Assembly (NCBI GenBank): GCA_037446555.1
Contig: JBBIIK010000002.1
Span: 62,001-126,000, forward strand
Source: JANWVO01 sp037446555
GTDB lineage: Bacteria; Acidobacteriota; Terriglobia; Bryobacterales; Bryobacteraceae
Length of the DNA stretch: 64,000 bases
Direction: 5' to 3'
The translations under genes were made by a program, and so were the position numbers. Below the pieces are notes generated by a model. It was not told the DNA's origin and did not search any database. It saw nothing but the letters and a program-made list of their open reading frames with translations. How positions within the stretch are numbered: position 1 is the first letter of the stretch; each line of letters opens with the position of its first letter. Shown here in pieces: positions 16,136-24,737 of this stretch.

Positions 16136-17170
16136 CTACTTTTTCTGGAAGCCGGGCGCGAGCGAGAGGGCGAGGTAGTTGATGACCTGCGACTCGTTGC
16201 GGCAGGCGTCGAGGTAGGCGTTGCGGAGGAGCTGTTCCTTGCGCGTGCGGAGGGTTTCGCGGACGTTCTGCTGGACGCGGGGGTCATTGAGTTCGCGCTG
16301 ACCGGCCTCTTCGCGGGCGATGAGCTTGAGGATCTGCCAACCGCCCTGGCTGCGCAGCGGAGGTGAGATCTGGCCGGGGACAAGGCTCATGATGACGCGG
16401 CGGGTCTCGGCGTCCGCTTGCTGGAGGGCGGATTCGGGGATGAAGCCCATGTCGCCGCTGTTGGGGGCGCTCTGGGAGTCCTCGCTGAAGGCCTGCGCGA
16501 CCTTGGCGAAGTCCTCGCCCTGCTTGAGGCGGGCCTCGATCATCTGGATCTTCTTGCGGGCCTGGTCCTCGGTGAGCGCCTTGGAGCCGGAGAGGTTCCG
16601 GACTTCTGGCGAGGGGCCGGCGGTGACGACGATGCGGGCGATGTGGTAGTTGGTTTCGGGGAAGCGGAACATCGCCTTGTTGGCGTTGTAAAACTCGGCG
16701 ACATCCTTGTCGGAGATGACGATCTGGTTGCCGATCTCGCGGTTGAGGAGCTTTTCGATGGAGAGGGAACGCCGGATCTGGCCCTTGAGCTCCTCGAGGG
16801 TCATGCCCTGGGCGTCGAGCTGCTTCTGGAACTCTTCCTGGGTGTAGGGGGCCTTGATTTCGTTCAGGCGGGCGTCGACGTCCTCGTCACGGGCAAGGAG
16901 GGAGAGCTTCTCGGCGCGTTGGAGGAGGATCTCCTCGTCGATCATGGCGCGGAGAAGCTCAAGCTTCTGGAAGAGGATCTGATCCGGGGTGGCGCCTTCC
17001 TGCTGCTGGGGGAACTGGCGTTTGTACTGCTTGTCGAGGTCGGCGTAGGTGATGGCGCGTCCGTTGACAGTGGCGGCGACGTTGGGAGGGACGGTCTTCT
17101 TGCAACCGGCCAGCGCCCCGGCCAGCGCAGCCGCAACCAGCAGCGGAGCGGAGCAACGCGGGAGGATCAT
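16136..17170 (-). CDS. Peptidyl-prolyl isomerase / foldase lipoprotein (SurA/PrsA-like, parvulin)
   Basis: 344 residues. A lipoprotein signal (LVAAALAGALAGC, lipobox LAGC) would anchor it to a membrane facing the periplasm. After it comes a SurA_N-type helical chaperone domain (about 30-170, starting VNGRAITYADLDKQY). The parvulin PPIase domain follows (about 175-290) with the signature GEDFAKVAQAFSEDSQSAPNSGDMGFI and SLVPGQISPPLRSQGGWQILKL. It probably assists folding of exported or outer-membrane proteins. A minus-strand promoter (TTGAGT-N16-TACAAT) lies only a few bases upstream, suggesting a very short leader. Confidence 0.88.
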   Translation of the reverse strand: MILPRCSAPLLVAAALAGALAGCKKTVPPNVAATVNGRAITYADLDKQYKRQFPQQQEGATPDQILFQKLELLRAMIDEEILLQRAEKLSLLARDEDVDARLNEIKAPYTQEEFQKQLDAQGMTLEELKGQIRRSLSIEKLLNREIGNQIVISDKDVAEFYNANKAMFRFPETNYHIARIVVTAGPSPEVRNLSGSKALTEDQARKKIQMIEARLKQGEDFAKVAQAFSEDSQSAPNSGDMGFIPESALQQADAETRRVIMSLVPGQISPPLRSQGGWQILKLIAREEAGQRELNDPRVQQNVRETLRTRKEQLLRNAYLDACRNESQVINYLALSLAPGFQKK

Positions 17171-17181
17171 GGGTTCGCCTT

Positions 17182-17209
17182 ATTGTATCGAACGGCGAAG
17201 AAGACTCAA
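17182..17209 (-). promoter_or_regulatory. Sigma-70-like promoter of the foldase gene
   Basis: Read on the minus strand: TTGAGT (17209-17204), 16 bases, TACAAT (17187-17182). The predicted start site near 17175 is only about 5 bases before the ATG at 17170, so the mRNA may be nearly leaderless or the true site lies elsewhere. Confidence 0.45.
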
Positions 17210-17325
17210 GAACAGCGGGGCGCTCGCCCCGGCCAGCGTAAAGCCCCCGGGGCGGCGCCGACTGTCGCCAGGGGCCGGAGCGGCTGTGCGGGCAGCCGCG
17301 CGGCGCCAGGCGAAAACCGGAATTC

Positions 17326-18258
17326 TCAGAAGAGGAGTTCGCGGACCTTGTCGAGGTCGGCGGGTTCACCGAACTTGGCCGTGCGGATCTGCGGAGCGAT
17401 CTGGCGGAGAAGCCCGCAGAGGACGGCTCCGGCACCCACCTCGACGGCGCGGGCGCAGCCGAGTTCGGCGAGCTTCAGCACCGATTCCGTCCAGCGTACC
17501 GCGCCGGAGACCTGGAGGCAGAGCCCTTCCCGCGCGTCGCCGCCCGTGGTGACGACGCGCGCCGCAACGTTATTGACGAGGGGGACGTTGAGATCGGCGA
17601 ACGAGGCGGCGTCAAGATCGGCTTTGAGACGCTCCTGCGCGAGGAGCATGAGGGGGCAGTGGAAGGGGGCGCTGACCGGGAGAGGGACCACGCGCTTGGC
17701 GCCGGCGGCTTTGAGGGCTTCGCCGGCGCGGGCGACGGCGCCCGCGTGTCCGGCGATGACGACCTGATCGGGCGAGTTGAAGTTGGCCGCAGCGACGATT
17801 TCTCCCTGGGCAGCTTCGGCGAGGATCCGCTCAAGCTGATCCAAGGGGGGCTTGAGCACGGCGGCCATGGCGCCGACGCCGGGCGGCACAGCTTCCTGCA
17901 TATACCGGCCGCGCAGGCGAACCAGACGCACTGCGTCTCGGAACTGAAGCGAGCCGGCGGCGACCAGAGCCGAGTATTCGCCGAGGCTGTGGCCTGCCAC
18001 CCACGCCGGACGGAATCCCTCCTGTTCGAGGACGCGGAGGGCGGCGATGGAGACGGTGAGCAGGGCGGGCTGGGTGTTCTCAGTGAGGCGGAGCTGATCC
18101 TCCGGCCCTTCGAAGCAGAGGCGAGAAATGGGGAAGCCGAGCGCATCGTCGGCCTCTTCGAAGGCGCGGCGGGCGGATTCGAAGGTTTCCGCGAGCGCCT
18201 TTCCCATGCCGGGCGCCTGCGAGCCCTGTCCGGGGAACAGAAACGCGATATCGGACAT
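17326..18258 (-). CDS. fabD: Malonyl-CoA:ACP transacylase
   Basis: FabD loads malonyl groups onto ACP for fatty acid synthesis. 310 residues. Seen: FLFPGQGSQAPGMG at the N-terminus, the nucleophile elbow GHSLGEYSALVAAG (Ser91), GAMAAVL, and the catalytic His in SAPFHCPLM. The ATG at 18258 is preferred over the ATG 12 bases upstream because GAGGG lies just ahead of it. It stands alone here; other fab genes and acpP are not adjacent. It is divergent from the RND pump gene with 112 bases between starts. Confidence 0.95.
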   Translation of the reverse strand: MSDIAFLFPGQGSQAPGMGKALAETFESARRAFEEADDALGFPISRLCFEGPEDQLRLTENTQPALLTVSIAALRVLEQEGFRPAWVAGHSLGEYSALVAAGSLQFRDAVRLVRLRGRYMQEAVPPGVGAMAAVLKPPLDQLERILAEAAQGEIVAAANFNSPDQVVIAGHAGAVARAGEALKAAGAKRVVPLPVSAPFHCPLMLLAQERLKADLDAASFADLNVPLVNNVAARVVTTGGDAREGLCLQVSGAVRWTESVLKLAELGCARAVEVGAGAVLCGLLRQIAPQIRTAKFGEPADLDKVRELLF

Positions 18259-18313
18259 AGAAACCCTCATTTTCGCACAGGGTTGGCGGGCAGAGAGGAC
18301 GGCCGGACGGCGC

Positions 18314-18326
18314 GAAAGTAACTTTC
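18314..18326. promoter_or_regulatory. 13-bp inverted repeat in the fabD / RND-pump intergenic region
   Basis: GAAAGT-A-ACTTTC is a perfect 6+1+6 inverted repeat 45 bases before the pump start and 56 bases before the fabD start. Its position suits an operator for one or both genes. No regulator gene is adjacent. Confidence 0.3.
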
Positions 18327-18370
18327 CGACCTTGGCGCAGCATCATAAACAGACAGGAGTCCGACCACTC

Positions 18371-21300
18371 GTGCGTCTCACCGAAATCTGCGTTCAACGC
18401 CCTGTCTTCGCCTTCATGCTGATCCTGTTTCTGGCAGTGATGGGGCTGTTCAGCTTCTTCGACTTGGGCGTGGACCTGTTTCCGCGAACCGATCCGGCGA
18501 CCGTGTATGTGAACACGCGGCTGCCTGGGGCGAGTCCGGAGGAGATGGTGTCGCAGGTGGTGATGCCGCTGGAGGAGGCCGTGAGCGCGATCAGCGGCAT
18601 AGACGAGCTGAGGGCGATGGTGACGGAGGGATCGAGCAACCTGATCGTTACCTTCACGCTGGACAAGGACATCTCGGAGGCGGTAGAGGAGGTGCGCGAG
18701 AAAGCGGCAGGCGCCGTGAGGAGGATGCCGCCGAACGTGCTGCCGCCGGTGGTCCGCAAGGCGGATCCGGACTCCGATCCGGTCGTGACGATGGCGCTGA
18801 GCGGTGAGGCGAGCGTCCGCGAGCTGACCGAGGTGGCAGACAAGATCGTGCGGCGCGGGCTGGAGACCGTGGACGGGGTGGCGTCGGTGAACATCGCCGG
18901 CGGGCGGAAGCGGCAGATCAACATCATGCTCGACATCAACAAGCTGAACGGGTACAACCTGACGGCGCAGGACGTCGAGCGGGCGGTTCGGTCGGAGAAC
19001 GTGGAGTCGCCGGGCGGGCGGATCATCCGCGGGCCGCAAGAGGTGGGCGTGCGGACGATGGGACGGGTGGAGGAGGTGGAGCAGTTCAACAACATCATCA
19101 TCAAGAACGTGAACGGGGCGCCGATCCGGGTGCGCGACGTAGGCTTCGCCGAGGACGGCATGGCGGAGCGGCGGTCGTTCGCCTACTACCAGGGGCAGGC
19201 GGCGGTGCTGCTGGACGTGACGCGGCAGACGGGCACGAACACGGTGAAGGTGGTGGACGAGGTGATCGCGAAGGTGGACGACATCAACCGGCAACTGCCG
19301 GCGGGGCTGAAGGTGACCGTGGTGAAGGAGACGGCGACCTACATCAAGAACTCGGTCCACAGCCTGGAGGAGCACCTTGTGCTGGGCTCGCTGTTTGCGT
19401 CGCTGATCATCTGGTTCTTCATCCGGGACTTCCGTACGGTGCTGATCAGCTCGGTGGCGATTCCGACGTCGATCATCACGACGTTTTCGATCATGCGCTA
19501 CCTGGACTACACGCTGAACTCGATGACGCTGCTGGCGCTGACGCTGGCGGTGGGGATCGTGATCGACGACGCGATCATCGTGCTGGAGAACATCTACCGC
19601 TACCTGGAGAGCTATGAGGGGATCGACCCGAAGCGGGCGGCGATCGAGGCGACGAAGGAGATTTCACTGGCGGTGCTGGCGACGACGCTGTCACTGGTGA
19701 TCATTTTCGTGCCGATCGCATTCGTGAGCGGCTATGCGAAGAGGTATCTGAACCAGTTCGGCTGGACGATGTCGTTCTCCATCCTGGTGTCGATGCTGGT
19801 GGCGTTCACGCTGACGCCAACGCTGAGCGCGCGGGTGCTGAAGCTGAAGAGCCGCAAGGCGGGCGAGCTGGGTCACGGGCACAAGCAGCAGCCGTGGGAG
19901 CGGGCTTACTTGCGGGTGCTGCGGTGGGCGCTGGACCACCGGCTGGCGATCGTGGCCATCTGCCTGGTGACATTCGGGTCGACGTTCGTGCTGGGACGGC
20001 TCATCGGGCGGGACTGGATGCCGCAGGAGGACCAGAGCGAGCTTGGGATTTCGATGGAGATGCCAGAAGGCTCGTCGTTGGAGGCGACCGAGCGGGTGGC
20101 GCTGGAGATCGCCAACAGGGTGGCGAAGGTGCCCGGGGTTACGACGGTGGTGCCGGCGAGCGCGGGCTTCATAGACCGCGTGACGATGGCGAGGTTCACG
20201 GTGCTGCTGGTTCCGCCGAACCAGCGCGGTCCGCTGAACGAGACGGCGCAGCAGATCCGCGCGATTTTGCGGGAATACTCGTACGCAAGACCGGCGGTGA
20301 CATTCCCGAACGTGCTCGGCGGGCGGGACACATTCGCCCCGATCCGGGCGTCGCTGATGGGGCCGGATTTCGAGCAGCTGGTGCCCATTTCACGAGAGCT
20401 GCTGGAGCGGCTGCTCAAGCAGCCGGAACTGGCCGACATGCGCGCGAACCTGAACTTCAGCAACCCCGAGCTGCAAGTGCAGATCGACCGGCAACTGGCC
20501 AGCGACCTTGGCGTGCGGGTGGCAGACGTGGCCAGCGCGGTGCGGCTGCTGATGTCGGGAGAGGACGAGATCACGACGTACAAGGAACTGGGCGAGCAGT
20601 ATCCGGTGACGATGCGGCTGTTGCCGGAGCAGCGCGATAATCCTGAGGTGCTGAGCCGGCTGTTGGTGCCCTCGGCAAAGCTGGGGCTGATCCGGCTGGA
20701 CTCGATCGCGAAGCTGGAGCGGGGGGTGGGACCGTCGCGGATTGACCGGGTGGGGCGGCAGTACGCGATTTCGTTTTACGGGAACCCGGCGCCAGGCTAC
20801 ACGCTGGGGGACGCGGCGGCGGCGGTAAACCGCGTGCTTGGAGAGATGGACTTGCCGGTGGGGGTGCGGCTGGCATTCAGCGGGCAGGTGAAGATCCTCG
20901 AAGAGACGACGGCGAACATGGTGCTGGCCATCGGGCTGGCGTCGATTTTCATGTACATGGTGCTGGCGGCACAGTTCGAGAGCCTGGTGCATCCGTTCAT
21001 CATTCTGCTGACGCTGCCGCTGTCGGTGCCGTTTGCGCTGATCAGCCTGCTGGCCACGGGGCGTTCGCTCAACCTGTTCAGCGCTCTGGGGATCCTGCTG
21101 CTGCTGGGCATCGTGAAGAAGAACGGGATCTTGCAGGTGGATTACATGAACCGTCTGCTGGAGGCGGGCAAGCCGCTGCGGGAGGCGATCCTGGAGGCGA
21201 ACCAGGTGCGGCTGCGTCCGATTCTGATGACGACGTTTTCGATCATCGCCGGGCTGGTGCCGACGGCGGTGGCGATCGGGACGGGCGCGGCGACGCGGTC

Positions 21301-21454
21301 GGCGATTGCGGTAACGATCATCGGCGGGCAGCTGTTGTGCCTGATGCTGACGCTTCTGGTGGTGCCCGTGTCGTATTCGTATGTGGAAGACGTGCGGGCG
21401 TGGCTGGGGCGGCGGCGCACGGCGCACGCCGAGGCGCCGGCGGCCGGGGATTGA
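18371..21454 (+). CDS. RND efflux pump inner-membrane subunit (AcrB/MexB-like, HAE1 type)
   Basis: 1027 residues, the size of an AcrB-type proton-driven pump. TM1 (PVFAFMLILFLAVMGLFSFF) is followed by a large periplasmic loop, and TM4 carries the Asp-Asp proton relay AVGIVIDDAIIVLENIYRY. The second half repeats the pattern (RDWMPQEDQSELGISMEMPE, then a helix bundle to 21400). Start: GTG at 18371 with AGGAG at 18355-18359. In-frame reading further upstream runs into fabD antisense sequence and is rejected. No membrane-fusion protein or TolC gene is beside it, so its partners must be encoded elsewhere. The substrate is unknown. Confidence 0.92.
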   Translation: MRLTEICVQRPVFAFMLILFLAVMGLFSFFDLGVDLFPRTDPATVYVNTRLPGASPEEMVSQVVMPLEEAVSAISGIDELRAMVTEGSSNLIVTFTLDKDISEAVEEVREKAAGAVRRMPPNVLPPVVRKADPDSDPVVTMALSGEASVRELTEVADKIVRRGLETVDGVASVNIAGGRKRQINIMLDINKLNGYNLTAQDVERAVRSENVESPGGRIIRGPQEVGVRTMGRVEEVEQFNNIIIKNVNGAPIRVRDVGFAEDGMAERRSFAYYQGQAAVLLDVTRQTGTNTVKVVDEVIAKVDDINRQLPAGLKVTVVKETATYIKNSVHSLEEHLVLGSLFASLIIWFFIRDFRTVLISSVAIPTSIITTFSIMRYLDYTLNSMTLLALTLAVGIVIDDAIIVLENIYRYLESYEGIDPKRAAIEATKEISLAVLATTLSLVIIFVPIAFVSGYAKRYLNQFGWTMSFSILVSMLVAFTLTPTLSARVLKLKSRKAGELGHGHKQQPWERAYLRVLRWALDHRLAIVAICLVTFGSTFVLGRLIGRDWMPQEDQSELGISMEMPEGSSLEATERVALEIANRVAKVPGVTTVVPASAGFIDRVTMARFTVLLVPPNQRGPLNETAQQIRAILREYSYARPAVTFPNVLGGRDTFAPIRASLMGPDFEQLVPISRELLERLLKQPELADMRANLNFSNPELQVQIDRQLASDLGVRVADVASAVRLLMSGEDEITTYKELGEQYPVTMRLLPEQRDNPEVLSRLLVPSAKLGLIRLDSIAKLERGVGPSRIDRVGRQYAISFYGNPAPGYTLGDAAAAVNRVLGEMDLPVGVRLAFSGQVKILEETTANMVLAIGLASIFMYMVLAAQFESLVHPFIILLTLPLSVPFALISLLATGRSLNLFSALGILLLLGIVKKNGILQVDYMNRLLEAGKPLREAILEANQVRLRPILMTTFSIIAGLVPTAVAIGTGAATRSAIAVTIIGGQLLCLMLTLLVVPVSYSYVEDVRAWLGRRRTAHAEAPAAGD

Positions 21455-21487
21455 TCTTTGGGCCGGAGCGTGATTAGCTGGAAACAG

Positions 21488-21694
21488 ATGGCGAAAAAGA
21501 CGAAGCGCCCCGGGAATGTCCGTCCGCGGGCGGCGTGCGTGGAGAACGCGAAGCCGGAGCGGAAGAGGAAGGGGTGCGTGGTGTGCGGATCGGAAGTGGC
21601 GCCGTTCTCCGACGAGAACCTGTGCTGGGTGTGCCGCCGGCTGAAGATCAGCGCGTGGCGGGAGATGGACTCTCAGGCGATGATGCAGGAGTAG
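21488..21694 (+). CDS. Small protein with two CxxC knuckles, unknown function
   Basis: About 68 residues from ATG 21488 (GTG 21470 or TTG 21458 in frame are also possible; none has a clear SD). The N-terminal third is very basic (MAKKTKRPGNVRPRA, then KPERKRKG). It is followed by CVVCG and CWVC about 16 residues apart, the spacing of a zinc ribbon or treble clef. A role in nucleic-acid or ribosome binding would fit but is inference. It lies 33 bases after the RND pump gene on the same strand. Confidence 0.55.
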   Translation: MAKKTKRPGNVRPRAACVENAKPERKRKGCVVCGSEVAPFSDENLCWVCRRLKISAWREMDSQAMMQE

Positions 21695-21766
21695 GCACCG
21701 CAGCGCCGGGGCGGGGTTGCGATAATAGCGGCGGAAGGGGGCGCCGGACGCGCCCGTGATTTCCAT

Positions 21767-22621
21767 ATGAAGCTGGCGATGTATCAGACGCCCGGGGGGA
21801 CGGCTGCGCCCGGGGTGATTCGCGACGGGCGGATTTACAGTTTGCAGCCGGCGGGGTTCGGTTCGGTGCTGGAGATCATCGCGTCTGCGCCGGCGTCGCT
21901 GGACCGCATCCGGCTGCACATGGAGACAACGCCCGACCCGGGGCTCGCGCCGGAGCAGGCGGCGCTGCTGGCGCCGCTGCCGCGCCCGCCGAAGATCCTG
22001 TGCGCGGGGCTGAATTACCGCGATCATGCGGCGGAAGCGAAGATGGAAATCCCTTCAGTTCCGACAATATTCAGCAAGTATTCCAACACAATCATTGGCC
22101 CCGGTGCGCCGGTAATTCTGCCGAGAAACTCGAGTAAACCGGATTACGAGGCAGAGCTGGCCTTTGTGGTCGGGCTGGGCGGGCGGCATATTCCAGCGGA
22201 CAGGTGGCACGGCCACGTGTTCGGTTACATATGCTTCAACGACGTGAGCGCGCGGGATTTCCAACTGGCGACGTCGCAATGGCTGATGGGGAAGACCTTC
22301 GACGGGTTCGCGCCGACAGGCCCCTGGATCACGACCGCGGACGAGATCCCGGACCCGCATGCTCTTTCCATCGAGCTTTTTTTGAACGGAGAGCGGATGC
22401 AGGCGTCGAATACCGGGGAAATGATTTTCAAGATCCCGGAACTCATTGCTTTCATTTCGAGCGTATTGACGCTTGAGCCGGGGGATATTGTGGCTACGGG
22501 GACGCCGGCGGGCGTGGGATTTTCGAAGAAGCCTCCCCGCTGGCTGCGTCCCGGAGACGAGATGGCGGTGCGCATCGAGGGGCTGGGGGAACTGCGAAAT
22601 CCGGTGGTGGCGGAAGCGTGA
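21767..22621 (+). CDS. Fumarylacetoacetate hydrolase (FAH) family protein
   Basis: 284 residues. The family core begins near residue 75 with KILCAGLNYRDHAAEA. Metal-binding acids sit in PDYEAELAFVVG (E-x-E) and in the CFNDVSARDFQ segment, and the end has PGDIVATGTPAGVGFSKKPP. These signatures match the acylpyruvase/2-oxohept-3-ene-dioate hydratase-like branch, which cleaves C-C bonds in or hydrates dioxo acids with Mg2+ or Mn2+. The exact substrate cannot be told. GTGA overlap joins it to an aminotransferase, so the pair may work on one amino or keto acid. Confidence 0.88.
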   Translation: MKLAMYQTPGGTAAPGVIRDGRIYSLQPAGFGSVLEIIASAPASLDRIRLHMETTPDPGLAPEQAALLAPLPRPPKILCAGLNYRDHAAEAKMEIPSVPTIFSKYSNTIIGPGAPVILPRNSSKPDYEAELAFVVGLGGRHIPADRWHGHVFGYICFNDVSARDFQLATSQWLMGKTFDGFAPTGPWITTADEIPDPHALSIELFLNGERMQASNTGEMIFKIPELIAFISSVLTLEPGDIVATGTPAGVGFSKKPPRWLRPGDEMAVRIEGLGELRNPVVAEA

Positions 22622-23796
22622 CGGAGTTTTCTTCGCGCACTCCGCACTCGCTTCTGCCAAACAGGCTGTGGAAGCGCGCGCAGGAGCTGAGGCAAGCCGG
22701 GAAAAAGATTGTCGATCTGACGCTGTCGAATCCCACTCAGGCAGGGATCAGCTACCCGGAGGAGGAGATTCTGGCGGCGCTCGGGGATAAGCGGGCATTG
22801 CGGTACGAACCTGCGCCGAAGGGTCACCCGGAGGCTCGGCAGGCGATCGCGCGCTGGCACGAGCGGCATGGCGTGAGGCTGGATGCGGAGAATCTGGTGC
22901 TGGCATCGAGCACGAGCGAGGCGTACTCGTGGCTGTTCAAGCTGCTGTGCAATCCAGGCGACGCGGTGATGACGCCGCGGCCCTCGTATCCATTGATCGA
23001 GTGCCTGGCGGAGCTGGAAGGGGTGCGCGCGGTGCAGTATCCCCTGCTGGAAGAGTGCAGTTGGCATCTGGATGTTGCAGCGCTGGAAAGAAGCCTGGAC
23101 GAGCGGGCGCGAGCGGTGGTGGTGGTGAATCCGAACAACCCCACCGGGACGTACCTGCGGGAGGAGGAGTGGCGCGAACTGCAGCAGTTCGCAGAGGCGC
23201 GCGGGCTGGCGCTGATCGTCGACGAGGTGTTCTACGACTATGCCTGGCGCGGCAGCTCGCGGCGCGTGACGTCTCTGGCGGGCCCGCACAGGGGGCTGAC
23301 GTTCACGCTGAGCGGCTTGTCGAAGACGGCGGGGCTACCGCAGATGAAGCTGGGCTGGGTTCATGTCGGGGGACCGGAGGCGCTGCGCCGGGAGGCGCTG
23401 GAGCGGCTGGAGTGGATTGCCGACGCCTACTTGCCGGCGTCGGCGCCGGTGCAACTGGCGGCGCCACGCTGGCTGGAGCTGGCAGGAGCGGTGCAGGACA
23501 GGATCCTTTGGCATGTGCTGGACAACTGGGGAGAACTTGCGGCGCTCACGGAGCAGGCGCCGGCGTGGCGGGCAAGGGAGCCGGAGGGCGGGTGGACCGC
23601 GGTGCTGGAAGCGCCGCGGATCTATAGCGAAGAGGAGTGGGCGCTCCGGCTGCTGGAGGAGGCGCACGTTCTGGTGCAGCCGGGCTACTGCTACGACTTC
23701 GAGCGGGAGGCGTTCCTGGCGGTGAGTCTGCTGCCGCGTCACGAGGAGTTCCGGGAGGCGATGCGGTCGATACTCCAGATAATCAGACCGAATTGA
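22618..23796 (+). CDS. PLP-dependent aminotransferase (fold type I, class I/II)
   Basis: 392 residues. The order of motifs is that of aspartate-aminotransferase-like enzymes: NPTQAG near residue 38, ASSTSEAYSW (phosphate-binding region), PNNPTGTYL, IVDEVFYDYA (Asp to the PLP ring), the Schiff-base Lys in TLSGLSKTAGLPQMKLGW, and an Arg near the C-terminus. Translation starts at GTG 22618, overlapping the FAH stop as GTGA. Substrate specificity is not decidable by eye. The 3' end contains the -35 box of the adk promoter. Confidence 0.87.
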   Translation: MTEFSSRTPHSLLPNRLWKRAQELRQAGKKIVDLTLSNPTQAGISYPEEEILAALGDKRALRYEPAPKGHPEARQAIARWHERHGVRLDAENLVLASSTSEAYSWLFKLLCNPGDAVMTPRPSYPLIECLAELEGVRAVQYPLLEECSWHLDVAALERSLDERARAVVVVNPNNPTGTYLREEEWRELQQFAEARGLALIVDEVFYDYAWRGSSRRVTSLAGPHRGLTFTLSGLSKTAGLPQMKLGWVHVGGPEALRREALERLEWIADAYLPASAPVQLAAPRWLELAGAVQDRILWHVLDNWGELAALTEQAPAWRAREPEGGWTAVLEAPRIYSEEEWALRLLEEAHVLVQPGYCYDFEREAFLAVSLLPRHEEFREAMRSILQIIRPN

Positions 23797-23822
23797 CTGG
23801 AAATGACGCAGGCCGCTAGACT
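23793..23822 (+). promoter_or_regulatory. Sigma-70 promoter of adk
   Basis: TTGACT (23793-23798), 18 bases, TAGACT (23817-23822). The -35 overlaps the stop codon of the aminotransferase. An SD (AGGAG, 23830-23834) follows directly, 6 bases before the adk ATG, so the leader would be about 12 bases. Confidence 0.55.
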
Positions 23823-23840
23823 GCTGGTCAGGAGAACACG

Positions 23841-24524
23841 ATGTCGAGCCTGACCACGCAGCCGGTTCCCGCCCCAGCGGCGACGCGTACTTTTCTGTTG
23901 CTGGGGCCTCCGGGGTGCGGGAAGGGGACGCAGGCGGAGAGGTTGGCGAAGCACTTCGGGATTCCGGCGGTCTCGACGGGCGAGATGATCCGCGGCGAGA
24001 TCCAGGCGGGCACGGAGCTGGGCAAAATCGCCGCGGGAGTGACGATCACGGGCGGGCTGCTGGGCGATGATCTCGTCAACCGGATCGTCCGCTCGCGCCT
24101 TTCCAGGGACGATTGCCGCAGCGGCTTCCTGCTCGACGGCTATCCGCGGACAGTCCCGCAAGCGGAGTATCTCCGGTCCTTGCTCGAGGAGCTGGGGATG
24201 CCGCAGCCGGTGGCGCTGCACATCGATGTCCCGCTGGAGCTGCTGATCGAGCGGACCTGCAACCGGCGCTATTGCGCGCAGTGCGGAGCGATTTACAACC
24301 TGAGCACGCATCCTCCGAAGCAGCCCGGGCAGTGCGATGCCTGCGGCGCGGAATTGAAGCAACGGGACGACGACTGCGAGGACACCGTGCGCAACCGCCT
24401 GGCGGCGTACGAGAGGAGCACGGCTCCCCTGATAGAGCACTACGCCAGCGGCAAGTACCTGCGCGTGGACGGCGCGGGCACTCCGGACAGCGTGTTTGAG
24501 GCGATTCTGAAAGCCCTGTCCTGA
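23841..24524 (+). CDS. adk: Adenylate kinase, long form with zinc-type LID
   Basis: Adk converts ATP and AMP to two ADP. 227 residues, with an N-terminal extension of about 15 residues before FLLLGPPGCGKGTQAE (Walker A, about 22-30). AMP-site residues are in STGEMIRGEI and GFLLDGYPRT. The LID (about 143-178) has four Cys as CAQCG and CDACG, the zinc-binding arrangement also used by many Gram-positive enzymes. ERTCNRRYC and the AYERSTAPLIEHY end are typical. It is monocistronic by its position: own promoter upstream, GC hairpins downstream. Confidence 0.95.
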   Translation: MSSLTTQPVPAPAATRTFLLLGPPGCGKGTQAERLAKHFGIPAVSTGEMIRGEIQAGTELGKIAAGVTITGGLLGDDLVNRIVRSRLSRDDCRSGFLLDGYPRTVPQAEYLRSLLEELGMPQPVALHIDVPLELLIERTCNRRYCAQCGAIYNLSTHPPKQPGQCDACGAELKQRDDDCEDTVRNRLAAYERSTAPLIEHYASGKYLRVDGAGTPDSVFEAILKALS

Positions 24525-24535
24525 ACCTGGCAAGA

Positions 24536-24567
24536 GCGGCCGCAAGGCCGCCCCCCCAAATGGGGGG
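24536..24567 (+). terminator. Two tandem GC hairpins after adk (possible terminator)
   Basis: Hairpin 1: GCGGCC (24536-24541), GCAA tetraloop, GGCCGC (24546-24551). Hairpin 2: CCCCCC (24552-24557), AAAT loop, GGGGGG (24562-24567). Both stems are perfect and abut. No U-tract follows, so this is not a classical intrinsic terminator; it may stabilise the 3' end, pause polymerase, or be the start of the structured RNA region that continues to 24734. Confidence 0.45.
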
Positions 24568-24624
24568 ACTGATCCCCCGCAAAGAACCCTCCGCGCCCCC
24601 GCAACAGGTGTCTGGGATTGGGCC

Positions 24625-24734
24625 CGATCCTCGGGCAAAAAGGAGAAGTACGAGCCGCCGAAACGAGGTGGCCGGACGCGGAACCCGGGGCAAGACCGGG
24701 TGCCGCGAAGCCGATGGAAGGGTCAGGAGGATCG
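24625..24734 (+). ncRNA. Candidate structured leader RNA sequestering a Shine-Dalgarno sequence
   Basis: CGATCCTC (24625-24632) is perfectly complementary to GAGGATCG (24727-24734), forming an 8-bp closing stem. The 3' strand includes most of the AGGAGG SD (24725-24730) of the small ORF starting at 24738. Inside the stem are hairpin A (GCCGCC 24654-24659, loop GAAACGA, GGTGGC 24667-24672, one G-T pair) and hairpin B. Hairpin B runs CGCGG 24677-24681, bulge AA, CCCGG 24684-24688, a 7-base loop, CCGGG 24696-24700, bulge TG, CCGCG 24703-24707. The architecture, a multi-hairpin domain closed by an anti-SD helix, is that of a cis-regulatory RNA or riboswitch. I cannot assign a known class. Confidence 0.45.
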
Positions 24735-24737
24735 CCG

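Noticed and set aside
20390..22027. 545-codon minus-strand frame opposite the RND pump
   Set aside because: Arg/His/Pro-rich antisense artefact.
24625..24734. Assignment of the leader RNA to the GEMM c-di-GMP-I class
   Set aside because: Only fragments of the consensus match; the two-helix geometry and tetraloop receptor cannot be drawn convincingly.
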